NCBI GenBank assembly: GCA_019114585.1
Contig: DXFE01000128.1
Coordinates: forward strand, 1-23,126
DNA: 23,126 nt
Reading direction: 5' to 3'
Source of the DNA: Gemmiger_A avium
GTDB lineage: Bacteria; Bacillota; Clostridia; Oscillospirales; Ruminococcaceae
The notes under the pieces are model-generated. The model was not told the DNA's origin. It searched no databases and was given only the letters and a program-made list of their open reading frames with translations. The stretch's first letter is position 1; the number at the start of each line of letters is the position of its first letter. Shown piece after piece: positions 1 through 7,223 of this stretch. The translations under genes and the position numbers were made by a program.

Positions 1-492
1 GGCGACAATGGCGGCAGCAGCAATTCCGGCAACACCGGCAGCAATGGCGGCAGCACGGTGACCCCGGCTGTTCCGGCTCCGGCCCCGGTGCAGAATCTGA
101 CCGCTGCCCCGGCCGCTGTGACCGTGCAGACCCTGGCCGCCCCCGCCGCCGCAGAGACGGTGGAGGAGGAGGCCGCCCCGCTGGCCCAGACCGCCGGTGC
201 GCACTGGGCGCTGCTGAACCTGCTGTTCACCCTGGCCGGGATCGCGCTGGCCATTCCCGCCGGCCTGCGCCGGATGGGCGCCGCCCGCCTGGCGCCGGTA
301 GCGGTGGCCGCCTGCGCGGTGGTGATCCTGATCCTGACCCTGGACCTGACCCTGCCCATGGGCCTGGCGGACATCCGGACCCTGCCCCTGGCCGCTCTGG
401 CCGCTGCCCAGCTGGCGATGCTGCTGCGCCGCGCCCAGCGGGAGGACGCCTGCGCTTTCCATAAATCCATAAAAAACAGGACGCATCGGTGA
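1..492 (+). CDS. C-terminal part of a Pro/Ala-rich membrane-anchored (surface?) protein, 5'-truncated
   Basis: The frame is open from base 1, so the start lies outside the window; the GTG at 58 is only an internal codon. The visible 163 residues start with a Gly/Ser/Asn-rich linker (about 1-20), followed by a Pro/Ala/Val/Thr-rich stretch and a short acidic patch. Two hydrophobic segments follow (about residues 69-86 and 96-118), with a possible third near 125-141, and then a basic tail. A low-complexity linker before C-terminal membrane segments is typical of secreted or surface proteins whose functional domain is upstream. The real domain is not visible, so I assign no function. The last codons and the TGA lie inside the terminator hairpin at 471-507. 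Confidence 0.7.
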   Translation, partial: GDNGGSSNSGNTGSNGGSTVTPAVPAPAPVQNLTAAPAAVTVQTLAAPAAAETVEEEAAPLAQTAGAHWALLNLLFTLAGIALAIPAGLRRMGAARLAPVAVAACAVVILILTLDLTLPMGLADIRTLPLAALAAAQLAMLLRRAQREDACAFHKSIKNRTHR

Positions 493-507
493 TGCGTCCT
501 GTTTTTT
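471..507. terminator. Bidirectional intrinsic terminator between convergent genes
   Basis: Two perfect 17-base arms (471-487 and 491-507) enclose a 3-base loop. The outer six pairs are A-T, giving a U-tract on either strand. It separates the + gene ending at 492 from the minus-strand lipoprotein gene ending at 515. The left arm is also coding sequence, and the + strand TGA starts in the loop. Confidence 0.92.
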
Positions 508-514
508 GCTATCG

Positions 515-1579
515 TCAGGCGGCGTTGCCGTTGAAGACCTGCAGTTCGATCAGCCGGGCATCCCCATTTATCGCGGGGGTGTCGGCGTGCCGTTCCGCCG
601 GGTTCATCACAAAGGTGAAGGTACTGCTGACCCCCGTCTGGTCACCGATCGACAGGGCACAGCTGCTCTGTGCATCGTTGGCGTTTTCTCCGGGAAGGCG
701 GACGCTCAGCCGCACCCCTCCATCCGCTTGCTCTGCAAGTCCGATGTAGGTACAGCCGGCCAGCCACTGGATCTCCTCCGGGGTAAAGCCCAGCTTTTCC
801 AGGGCGGTGGCCAGGGTGTCCTCCGGCTGGATACCGGCCAGCTGCCCTTCGTCCAGCCAGATGGCCGGGCGGCGGGGTTCGGTGTCGTCATACCGCATGA
901 CCGTGATCGTCATCAGGCTGGCATAGGTTTCCTCATTGTCCCGGTGGGCCATAAAATAGTCGTAGTCGCCGGACAGGGTGATCCCCAGATCCGGGTTGTT
1001 GGTAAAGTTGCCCATCTGGTAGTACGGCAGCATCGGCAGAAAGCTCTCCATACTGGCCTGTGACGCCGGGATGCCGTTCAGGCTCACGCCGGTGAAGATG
1101 GCGGCCGTATCCAGATGGGCGGCGGCCGCTTCCAGAAATTCGTCGCTGCCCGGTTCCGGGATCATCAGCTGCTCCAGCCGGGCCTGCAGCTCGGCCAGGG
1201 CCGGGTCCTCCGGGTAGAGGGCCAGGGCCTCGTCCAGCACGCGCTGGGCGGTTTCATAGTCCTCCTGCTGGATGTACACCTCCACCATGCCTGCCCAGGC
1301 CGCTGCGCCGCCGTCCAGGCTGCGGGCCGTCTCATAATCGGCCAGGGCCTCATTGACCATGCCCAGGGCCAGGTAGGCTTCGGCCCGCTGCAGATAGCTT
1401 TCCGGCCGGTTCGGGTCCACGGCGATGGCGTCGGTAAAGGCTGCCAGCGCCTCGTCAAAGCTGCCCTCGGTCAGGTAGCGCATACCCAGGTCGTACTGCT
1501 CCTGCCAGCGCTCCGCCGCGCTGGCGCAGCCCGCCAGCAGGGCCAGCGCCAGCAGCAGGCACAGGATTTTTCGTTTCAT
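515..1579 (-). CDS. TPR-containing lipoprotein
   Basis: 354 residues. A lipoprotein signal is clear: basic MKRK, a hydrophobic core, then lipobox LAGC with the lipidated Cys at residue 18. The mature protein should therefore be anchored on the outer face of the membrane. Residues about 28-135 hold tetratricopeptide repeats, seen as recurring patterns such as YLTEGSFDEALAAFTDAI and AYLALGMVNEALADYETA. Such repeats usually bind protein partners. The C-terminal 200 residues match nothing I recognise. RBS GGAGAG precedes the ATG, and the end is defined by the terminator at 471-507. It is divergent from the membrane-protein gene at 1794. Partner and substrate are unknown. Confidence 0.85.
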   Translation of the reverse strand: MKRKILCLLLALALLAGCASAAERWQEQYDLGMRYLTEGSFDEALAAFTDAIAVDPNRPESYLQRAEAYLALGMVNEALADYETARSLDGGAAAWAGMVEVYIQQEDYETAQRVLDEALALYPEDPALAELQARLEQLMIPEPGSDEFLEAAAAHLDTAAIFTGVSLNGIPASQASMESFLPMLPYYQMGNFTNNPDLGITLSGDYDYFMAHRDNEETYASLMTITVMRYDDTEPRRPAIWLDEGQLAGIQPEDTLATALEKLGFTPEEIQWLAGCTYIGLAEQADGGVRLSVRLPGENANDAQSSCALSIGDQTGVSSTFTFVMNPAERHADTPAINGDARLIELQVFNGNAA

Positions 1580-1631
1580 GGTTCCTCTCTCCTCTTTTCT
1601 CGTGGCGGGGTACAGACGCCCGCTTTCTTTC

Positions 1632-1637
1632 AGTATA
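1632..1637 (-). promoter_or_regulatory. -10 element for the TPR lipoprotein gene
   Basis: On the minus strand TATACT lies about 53 bases before the ATG and is followed by GAAAG. The same TATACTGAAAG string occurs in the divergent promoter at 1755. No convincing -35 box was seen. Confidence 0.5.
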
Positions 1638-1730
1638 GCGCCTCCCGGGAATCACCTGCCAGAACCAAAAACGACCCCAACCGGGTGAAAACTGCAAAAA
1701 GGAGTTTTTTAGGCCGGTGCGGCGATTTTT

Positions 1731-1760
1731 TTCGCCGGTTTTCACCGGATATGGTATACT
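1731..1760 (+). promoter_or_regulatory. Promoter for the membrane-protein pair
   Basis: TATACT at 1755-1760 is preceded by TGG, making an extended -10. The only -35 candidate is TTCGCC at 1731-1736, with an 18-base spacer, and it is weak. The start codon is about 34 bases downstream. Confidence 0.6.
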
Positions 1761-1793
1761 GAAAGCAAACCGAAAAGAGAGGAAGGATTGCGC

Positions 1794-2747
1794 ATGGCAA
1801 ACCGTTTTCAGAAGTTCTATCAGATGGTGGCCGAGGCCACCGGGCTGACGCCGGACGCAGAACAGCCGGCTCTGTTTGGCAATCGGGGCGGGTTCGACCT
1901 TCTGGTGCATCCGCTCAAGTCCTCCCAGCCGGGCATCCTGACCGTGACCGCCTGCGTGCAGCGGGCCGCCGGGCCGCTGACCGCCGGAGAGATCAAGGAG
2001 TTCCGGGCCGGGCAGTGGGCCTGCGCCAGGCTGTTTCAGCAGGGGCAGACGGTGAACATGACCATCAAGAACTCGCTGAAGGTAACCAAACACATGCCGG
2101 AGGTGCTGCCCGGGCTGCTGGACGGCTTTGTGGAGTTTCTGCGGCAGGCGGGCTTTGAAAATGTCTGCCAGAGCTGCGGCGCGGCGGGCGAAACCCAAAG
2201 CTGCTTTGCCGGCGGACGGCTGCTGCAGCTCTGTCCGGAATGTCTGGCCCGGATGCAGCAGCAGGCGGCCACCGCGCCCGTCAAGCCGGAAAACCCGGTG
2301 GCCGGGGCGGTGGGCGCGCTGATCGGCAGCCTGGCGGGCGCGGCGTGCATCATCCTGCTCAGCCAGCTGGGCTATGTGGCGGCGCTGAGCGGCCTGGTGA
2401 TGGGGGTGTGCGCCATCAAGGGCTACGAGATGCTGGGCGGCCGGCTTTCGGGCAAGGGGGCGGCGGTCAGCGTGGTGATCATGCTGCTTATGACCTATGT
2501 GGCCGACCGGCTGGACTGGGGCATCGTGATCGCCCGGGAACTGGGCGTGGATGTGTTTACCGGGTTCCGCTCGGTGGGGGTGCTGCTGGAAATGCAGGCC
2601 ATCGACGGCGCCATGTACTGGGGCAACCTGGTAATGCTGTATCTGTTCTTGCTGCTGGGCATGGTGCCCACGGTGCTGTCCGGGCTGCGCGCAAGCCGCC
2701 AGGCCGGCGTGGTCCGTCCGCTGCAGGGCCCCGGGCCCCAGCTGTAA
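1794..2747 (+). CDS. Membrane protein with Cys4 zinc-ribbon-like motif, uncharacterised
   Basis: 317 residues. I take the ATG at 1794, because GAGAGGAAGG ends 7 bases before it; an in-frame TTG at 1788 would sit on top of that RBS. Residues 1-120 look soluble and cytosolic. Two Cys pairs follow (C125/C128 and C147/C150), spaced like a small zinc ribbon. After a short Pro/Ala linker there are about four hydrophobic segments between residues 167 and 298. I do not recognise a named family. The next gene starts 16 bases after the stop, so the two are probably co-transcribed. Zinc binding is inferred from Cys spacing only. Confidence 0.75.
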   Translation: MANRFQKFYQMVAEATGLTPDAEQPALFGNRGGFDLLVHPLKSSQPGILTVTACVQRAAGPLTAGEIKEFRAGQWACARLFQQGQTVNMTIKNSLKVTKHMPEVLPGLLDGFVEFLRQAGFENVCQSCGAAGETQSCFAGGRLLQLCPECLARMQQQAATAPVKPENPVAGAVGALIGSLAGAACIILLSQLGYVAALSGLVMGVCAIKGYEMLGGRLSGKGAAVSVVIMLLMTYVADRLDWGIVIARELGVDVFTGFRSVGVLLEMQAIDGAMYWGNLVMLYLFLLLGMVPTVLSGLRASRQAGVVRPLQGPGPQL

Positions 2748-2763
2748 CAAAGGAGGAATACCC

Positions 2764-3345
2764 ATGTTTCGTCATCTGAAAGCCAGCATGTTTGTGATGC
2801 AGCTGGTATACCTGGCGCTGGGTCTGGCGCTGGTGTTCGCGCCGGACATGTCGGCCCGGGTGCTGTGCTACGCCTGCGGCGCGGCGCTGCTGGCGGTGGG
2901 TCTGCTGGCGGTGTGGCGGTTCGCCGCCGCCCGGCAGGAGCGGCTGCTGTTTGCCTGGTTCAGCCTGGTATACGGGGTGCTGTTCACCGTGCTGGGCATC
3001 TTTCTGCTGGTGCAGCCGGACACGGTGCTGACCGTCCTGCCCGCGGTGTTCGGGGTGTTTGTGCTGCTGGACAGCCTGGGCCGGATCCAGAACGCGCTGG
3101 AACTGCGCCGGGCCGGCCTGGTGCGCTGGTGGGGGATGCTGTTTTTCGCGCTGCTGAGCGTGGTGCTGGGCGTGCTGATCCTGATCAATCCCTTTGCGGC
3201 GCTGACCACCACCGTGCGGGTGATCGGGGCGGTGCTGCTGATCGAATCGGTGCTGGGGCTGGCCTGCGCGCTTTACACCAGCCTGGTGCTGCGGGAACTG
3301 GAAAAGGCCGTGCGGGATGCCGGCGACGACCTGATGGAGGTCTAA
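2764..3345 (+). CDS. DUF308/HdeD-like membrane protein
   Basis: 193 residues and almost entirely hydrophobic, with about six transmembrane segments arranged as pairs. The repeated pattern of glycine-rich helices ending in a phrase like LVQPDTVLTVLPAVFGV or LINPFAALTTTVRVIGA is typical of the DUF308/HdeD fold. HdeD is linked to acid resistance in enterobacteria, but in Bacillota the role is unknown. RBS AGGAGG (AAAGGAGGAATACCC before the ATG) is strong. It probably shares a transcript with the zinc-ribbon membrane gene 16 bases upstream. No intrinsic terminator follows directly; the first strong one is at 3446. Confidence 0.8.
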   Translation: MFRHLKASMFVMQLVYLALGLALVFAPDMSARVLCYACGAALLAVGLLAVWRFAAARQERLLFAWFSLVYGVLFTVLGIFLLVQPDTVLTVLPAVFGVFVLLDSLGRIQNALELRRAGLVRWWGMLFFALLSVVLGVLILINPFAALTTTVRVIGAVLLIESVLGLACALYTSLVLRELEKAVRDAGDDLMEV

Positions 3346-3401
3346 GCAGTCCCAAAAGTCGTACTTATTCTGTGAATTTTTGCCTTTCTGCACAAAAAGA
3401 C

Positions 3402-3430
3402 TTGACTTTCAGGCCCCCGTATGCTATAAA
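3402..3430 (+). promoter_or_regulatory. Strong sigma-A-type promoter upstream of the FAD oxidoreductase
   Basis: TTGACT at 3402-3407, a 17-base spacer and TATAAA at 3425-3430, with TGC before the -10. The predicted start of transcription is near 3437, only about 9 bases before a terminator hairpin. Confidence 0.8.
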
Positions 3431-3445
3431 CTCCTATGGCTTTGT

Positions 3446-3512
3446 AACCAGCTGCCCGCCGCCGGGCCGCCGTCCGGTTTCAGGCGTTGCTCTAGGCGGC
3501 AGCTGGTTTTTT
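3446..3512 (+). terminator. Intrinsic terminator inside the oxidoreductase leader (possible attenuator or end of a small RNA)
   Basis: Arms 3446-3456 and 3498-3508 pair perfectly over 11 bases. They extend by three more pairs with one bulged C (3458-3460 with 3495-3497), and six T follow at 3507-3512. The 34-base loop is GC-rich. A competing small hairpin (GCCCG 3454-3458 with CGGGC 3463-3467) would disrupt the left arm. The hairpin lies between the promoter at 3402-3430 and the gene at 3556. Confidence 0.8.
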
Positions 3513-3555
3513 GCTGCGTACAAATAAGAAAACCATTTGCAGGAGGATGCACACC

Positions 3556-4950
3556 ATGTATGACGTTGTGATCGTTGGCGCCGGCCCGGCCGGCATCTTT
3601 ACCGCGCTGGAACTGCTGCGCAAGGGCAGCCGTCACAAGATCCTGCTGCTGGAAAAGGGGCGGCCGGTGGAGAAGCGCCACTGCCCCAAGGCGGAGACCG
3701 GCCGCTGCATGAACTGCAAGCCCTACTGCCATATCACCACCGGATTTTCGGGCGCGGGTGCTTTTTCGGACGGCAAGCTGAGCCTGAATCATGAGGTGGG
3801 CGGAGATCTGCCCAGCCTGATCGGGGAGTTTTACGCCCAGGAGCTGATCGACTATACCGACGGCATTTATCTGGAGTTCGGCGCGGACGAGCATATCGAG
3901 GGTGTGGAGCACACCGACGAGATCAAGGCCATCCGCAAGCGGGCGATTCAGGCGGGCCTGAAGCTGGTGGACTGCCCGGTGCGGCATCTGGGCACCGAGA
4001 AGGCCCAGCAGCTGTACTACGATCTGCAGCAGTATCTGCTGGAGCACGGGGTGGAGATCCGGTTTGGCGTGGAGTGCCGCAACCTGGTGCTGAAGGATGA
4101 CGCCTGCACCGGCGTGATTGTGGCCGAGGGCGGCAAGGAGACCGAGATCAGCGGCAAGACGGTGGTGGTGGCCACCGGCCGCCGCGGCGCGGACTGGCTG
4201 GAGGCCCTGTGCGCGGAGCATCACATCGACCACAAGCCCGGCACCGTGGACATCGGCGTGCGGGTGGAGTGCCGCAACGAGGTGATGGAGACGGTGAACA
4301 AGGTGCTGTATGAGAGCAAGCTGATCGGGTATCCGCGGCCGTTCAAGAACAAGGTGCGCACCTTCTGCCAGAATCCCGGCGGGTTTGTGAGCCAGGAGAA
4401 CTACGACAACGACCTGGCGGTGGTGAATGGCCACAGCTACAAGGAGAAGAAGAGCGACAACACCAACGTGGCGATTCTGTGCAGCCACAACTTCACCGAG
4501 CCGTTCAACCAGCCCATTGCCTACGCCCAGAAGATCGGCGAGGTGACCAACATGCTGGGCGCGGGGCATATTCTGGTGCAGCGGTTCGGGGATATTCTGG
4601 ACGGCAAGCGCACCTGGCAGAAAGAGCTGGCGTTCAGCAACCTGCGTCCGACCCTGAAGGACGCGGTGGCCGGCGACATCACCGCCGCCATGCCCTACCG
4701 GGCCATGACCAACATCATCGGGTTTATCCAGATGGTGGATCAGGTGGTGCCGGGCTTCGCCAGCACCGAGACCCTGCTGTACAGCCCGGAACTGAAGTTC
4801 TATTCCAACCGGGTGAACATGGACGAGGAGCTGCGTACCAGCATCCGGAACCTGTACTGCCTGGGCGATTCTTCCGGCTGGACCCGCGGCCTGATGATGG
4901 CCAGCGTCATGGGCGTGCTCATGGCCCGCAAGATCATGGGCGTGCGGTAA
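3556..4950 (+). CDS. COG2509-type NAD(P)/FAD-dependent oxidoreductase
   Basis: 464 residues. The start is the ATG at 3556, 9 bases after AGGAGG (3541-3546); the ATG at 3547 abuts the RBS. The N-terminus MYDVVIVGAGPAG is a classic FAD-binding Rossmann loop (GxGxxG, residues 8-13), with the ribose-binding acidic residue in LLLEKG. A Cys cluster (C43, C51, C54, C58) precedes GFSGAGAFSDGKL, the family signature. The C-terminal CLGDSSGWTRGLMMASVMG completes the flavin site. Proteins of this family are annotated as FAD-dependent dehydrogenases and the substrate is not known. The Cys cluster could bind metal or an Fe-S cluster, which is inference. The gene is monocistronic and ends 6 bases before a repeat element. 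Confidence 0.88.
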   Translation: MYDVVIVGAGPAGIFTALELLRKGSRHKILLLEKGRPVEKRHCPKAETGRCMNCKPYCHITTGFSGAGAFSDGKLSLNHEVGGDLPSLIGEFYAQELIDYTDGIYLEFGADEHIEGVEHTDEIKAIRKRAIQAGLKLVDCPVRHLGTEKAQQLYYDLQQYLLEHGVEIRFGVECRNLVLKDDACTGVIVAEGGKETEISGKTVVVATGRRGADWLEALCAEHHIDHKPGTVDIGVRVECRNEVMETVNKVLYESKLIGYPRPFKNKVRTFCQNPGGFVSQENYDNDLAVVNGHSYKEKKSDNTNVAILCSHNFTEPFNQPIAYAQKIGEVTNMLGAGHILVQRFGDILDGKRTWQKELAFSNLRPTLKDAVAGDITAAMPYRAMTNIIGFIQMVDQVVPGFASTETLLYSPELKFYSNRVNMDEELRTSIRNLYCLGDSSGWTRGLMMASVMGVLMARKIMGVR

Positions 4951-4956
4951 GATACT

Positions 4957-5126
4957 GCCAATCTGGGGGGAATCAACGATTCCCCCCGGCGCTGCGGGCG
5001 CAACAACGATGCGCCCGCCCGGCTACGCCGACCGCGCTGCCGGTCCAAAGCCCCACTGGGGCTTTGGCTGCTTCGCAGACCCGGCCCCCGGAACACATGG
5101 CCGAATATCTTCGGCCATAGGGGAAA
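4957..5126 (+). repeat. Intergenic repeat copy A-forward (long form)
   Basis: It begins 6 bases after the oxidoreductase stop with GCCAATCTGGGGGG and ends in TAGGGGAAAT. It has the family order: a first G-run/C-run stem, then a module of about 110 bases, then a CCGGAA-type stem (ATGGCCGAATATCTTCGGCC here). The module contains hairpin GCGGGCGCA/TGCGCCCGC and a variable 10-bp hairpin at 5045-5067. It is in sense orientation to the upstream gene. Confidence 0.85.
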
Positions 5127-5134
5127 TTTATACA

Positions 5135-5190
5135 AGATAAGGCCCGCGCGGACATTTTTTTGTCTGCGCGGGCCTTATCTGTTTTCTTTT
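5135..5190. terminator. Intrinsic terminator with AAGGCCCGCGC core
   Basis: A 20-bp stem (5135-5154 with 5161-5180, one G-T wobble) has a T6 loop and is followed by GTTTTCTTTT. It ends the oxidoreductase transcript and sits between repeat copies A-forward and A-reverse. The same core recurs at 7174, 10829 and 15373. Confidence 0.9.
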
Positions 5191-5256
5191 CCCCAGGGCC
5201 GGAGTATTCCGGCCCGATTTCCGGGGTCTGGGGGGACGTTGTCCCCCCAGATTAGC
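5191..5256 (-). repeat. Intergenic repeat copy A-reverse (short form)
   Basis: Read on the minus strand it starts GCTAATCTGGGGGGACAA and ends CCGGCCCTGGGG. It is the inverted partner of A-forward across the terminator. It ends 11 bases before the -35 box of the GNAT promoter. Confidence 0.88.
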
Positions 5257-5267
5257 CTTCCTGCCGT

Positions 5268-5296
5268 TTGCACCGCTGCCCAAAACGTGTTATACT
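5268..5296 (+). promoter_or_regulatory. Promoter for the GNAT-aroE/aroK operon
   Basis: TTGCAC at 5268-5273, a 17-base spacer, TGT and TATACT at 5291-5296 (extended -10). The 5' UTR would be about 82 bases, with no obvious regulator site. Confidence 0.78.
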
Positions 5297-5384
5297 GATG
5301 CGTGTTTGAACAAACGAACAAGGCGGGGCGCCGGGCCTTTGGTCTGTGCGGGAGATGAGCCCCGTGGGATGAGAGAGGACAATC

Positions 5385-5867
5385 ATGACCATTCGCAACG
5401 CAACTGCCGCTGACGCAGCGGCGCTGGCCGCCGTGGAAGCGGCCTGTTTCCCGGCCGCGGAGGCGGCCACCGAACCGCAGATCGCCGCCCGGCTGGCGGT
5501 GTTCCCGGACAAATTCTTTGTAGCCGAAGAAGACGGCAACGTGATCGGCTTCATCGACGGGGCGGTGATCGACCGCCCCACCCTGACCGACGCGATGTTT
5601 GAAGACCCGTCGCTGCACCGGCCGCTGGGCGCCTGGCAGGCGGTGTACGGTCTGAACACCCTGCCCGACTACCGCCGCCGCGGCGTGGCCGCCGCGCTGA
5701 TGAACGCGCTGCTGGACGCCGCCCGCGCCGAGGGCCGCCGGGGTGCGGCGCTCACCTGCAAGCAGGCGCTGATCCACTACTATGAAAAGTTCGGATACCG
5801 GCTTCTGGGCCTGTCCGCGTCCCAGCACGGTGGCGCGGTCTGGTACGACATGCTGCTGGAATTCTGA
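5385..5867 (+). CDS. GNAT-family N-acetyltransferase
   Basis: 160 residues, a normal length for a single-domain GNAT. The acetyl-CoA pyrophosphate-binding motif A is LPDYRRRGVAAALMNALL, with RRRGVA near residues 97-102. The C-terminal ALIHYYEKFGYRLLG is the usual motif B, where the Tyr can act as the general acid. The family transfers an acetyl group from acetyl-CoA to an amine; the acceptor cannot be deduced, though the layout is close to arylalkylamine-type acetyltransferases. RBS GAGAGGA precedes the ATG. The fused shikimate gene follows 33 bases later, so they form an operon, but a link to aromatic synthesis is not shown by sequence. Confidence 0.85.
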   Translation: MTIRNATAADAAALAAVEAACFPAAEAATEPQIAARLAVFPDKFFVAEEDGNVIGFIDGAVIDRPTLTDAMFEDPSLHRPLGAWQAVYGLNTLPDYRRRGVAAALMNALLDAARAEGRRGAALTCKQALIHYYEKFGYRLLGLSASQHGGAVWYDMLLEF

Positions 5868-5900
5868 CCCTTTTCCCACCCTACCGCCAAGGAGGACGCC

Positions 5901-7163
5901 ATGGACTACGGACTGATCGGCAAAAAACTGGGCCACAGCTTTTCCGCCCCCATCCATGAGGAGCTGGGCGGCTACCGCTACCAGCTGCGGGAACTTCCCG
6001 ACGAAACCGCGCTGGCGGAGTTTCTGCGCAAGCGGGAGTTCAAGGCCATCAACGTGACCATTCCCTACAAGCAGGCGGTGATGCCGGCCTGCGCCTATCT
6101 GGATCCGGCGGCGAAAGCCATCGGCGCGGTGAACACCATCGTGAACCGGAACGGCGTGCTCTCCGGCTACAACACCGACTGCGCCGGGGCCCGCCGCGCC
6201 ATGCGCCGGGGCGGGGTAGAGCTGGCGGGCCGGGTGGTGCTGATTCTGGGCACCGGCGGAACCCGCCGCACCTTTTCCGCCATCGCCCGGGACGAGGGCG
6301 CGCGGGAGATCCTGGTGGCCGGGCGCAGCGGCGGCGACGGGGTACTGACCTACGGGGAAGCTGCCCGCCGCGCCGACGTGCAGGTGGTGCTGAACGCCAG
6401 CCCCGCCGGGATGTGGCCCCACAACGGGGAATGCCTGGTGGATCTGTCGGTCTGGCCCGCGCTGGAATCGGTGTTTGACGCGGTATACAACCCACTGGAA
6501 ACCCGGCTGCTCTGGCAGGCCAAGCAGCGGGGTCTGCCCGCGGTGAACGGTCTGGCCATGCTGGTGGGGCAGGCGAAATACGCCTCGGAGCATTTCACCG
6601 GCCGCTCCATCCCGGACGAGGAGATCGACCGGGTACACCGCACCCTGCTGGGCCGCCTGGCCAACCTGGTGCTGGTGGGGATGCCCGGCTGCGGCAAGAC
6701 CCGCATCGGCCGTCTGGCGGCGCAGGCGCTGGGCCGGGATTTTGTGGACATGGACGCGGAGATTGAAAAAGCCGCCGGGATGTCCATTCCGGATATCTTT
6801 TCCCGGGAAGGGGAGCAGGGCTTCCGGGACCGGGAAACCCGGGTGGCTGAAATCCTGGGCGCCCGCACCGGGCTGGTGATCGCCACCGGCGGCGGCGCGG
6901 TGCTGCGGGGGGAAAATGTGCGGGCTTTGCGCCAGAACGGCGTGATCGTGTACATGCAGCGGTCGCTGGATCAGCTGGCGGTGGGGGGCAACCGGCCCCT
7001 GAGTTCCAGCCGGGAGGCACTGGAAAAGATGCTCGCCGCCCGCGCGCCCCTCTACGAGGCGGCGGCGCACCGGGTGGTGTTCAACACCGGCGGCCCGCCC
7101 AGCCTGGCCCGCCGGGACGTGCTGGCGGCATTCCGCCAGGCACTGGATGCCGGGGTGTTATAA
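5901..7163 (+). CDS. aroE/aroK: Shikimate dehydrogenase-shikimate kinase fusion
   Basis: 420 residues with two complete enzymes in one chain, catalysing two consecutive steps of chorismate synthesis: NADPH reduction of 3-dehydroshikimate, then ATP phosphorylation of shikimate. Residues 1-250 are AroE: GHSFSAPIH (substrate Ser), NVTIPYK with catalytic K57, GYNTD with D93, NADP loop GTGGTRR at 117-123, and NASPAGM. Residues about 255-420 are AroK: Walker A GMPGCGKT (260-267), DMD at 283-285, substrate Arg in GFRDRE (R309), GGG at 330-332, lid Arg in NRPL (R365) and R381. All key residues are present, so both halves should be active. RBS AGGAGG is strong. Separate genes are the more common arrangement. 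Confidence 0.95.
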   Translation: MDYGLIGKKLGHSFSAPIHEELGGYRYQLRELPDETALAEFLRKREFKAINVTIPYKQAVMPACAYLDPAAKAIGAVNTIVNRNGVLSGYNTDCAGARRAMRRGGVELAGRVVLILGTGGTRRTFSAIARDEGAREILVAGRSGGDGVLTYGEAARRADVQVVLNASPAGMWPHNGECLVDLSVWPALESVFDAVYNPLETRLLWQAKQRGLPAVNGLAMLVGQAKYASEHFTGRSIPDEEIDRVHRTLLGRLANLVLVGMPGCGKTRIGRLAAQALGRDFVDMDAEIEKAAGMSIPDIFSREGEQGFRDRETRVAEILGARTGLVIATGGGAVLRGENVRALRQNGVIVYMQRSLDQLAVGGNRPLSSSREALEKMLAARAPLYEAAAHRVVFNTGGPPSLARRDVLAAFRQALDAGVL

Positions 7164-7173
7164 CAAAACAGAA

Positions 7174-7221
7174 CAAGGCCCGCGCGGGGACGGATACCGT
7201 TCCTGCGCGGGCCTTGCTTTT
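7174..7221. terminator. Bidirectional terminator with AAGGCCCGCGC core
   Basis: CAAGGCCCGCGC (7174-7185) pairs with GCGCGGGCCTTG (7205-7216), and the stem extends inward. CTTTTTCTT follows on the + strand, and a T-rich TTCTGTTTTGTT follows on the minus strand. It serves the convergent aroE/aroK and ricT genes. Confidence 0.92.
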
Positions 7222-7223
7222 TC

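Noticed and set aside
4957..5256. Insertion sequence or CRISPR array
   Set aside because: No transposase or spacer pattern; copies are dispersed, structured and short.
5175..7070. 631-codon open frame on the minus strand opposite aroE/aroK
   Set aside because: It is His/Gln/Gly/Ala-rich, has no recognisable domain, and is fully antisense to a well-conserved gene. Such frames are common shadows in GC-rich DNA.
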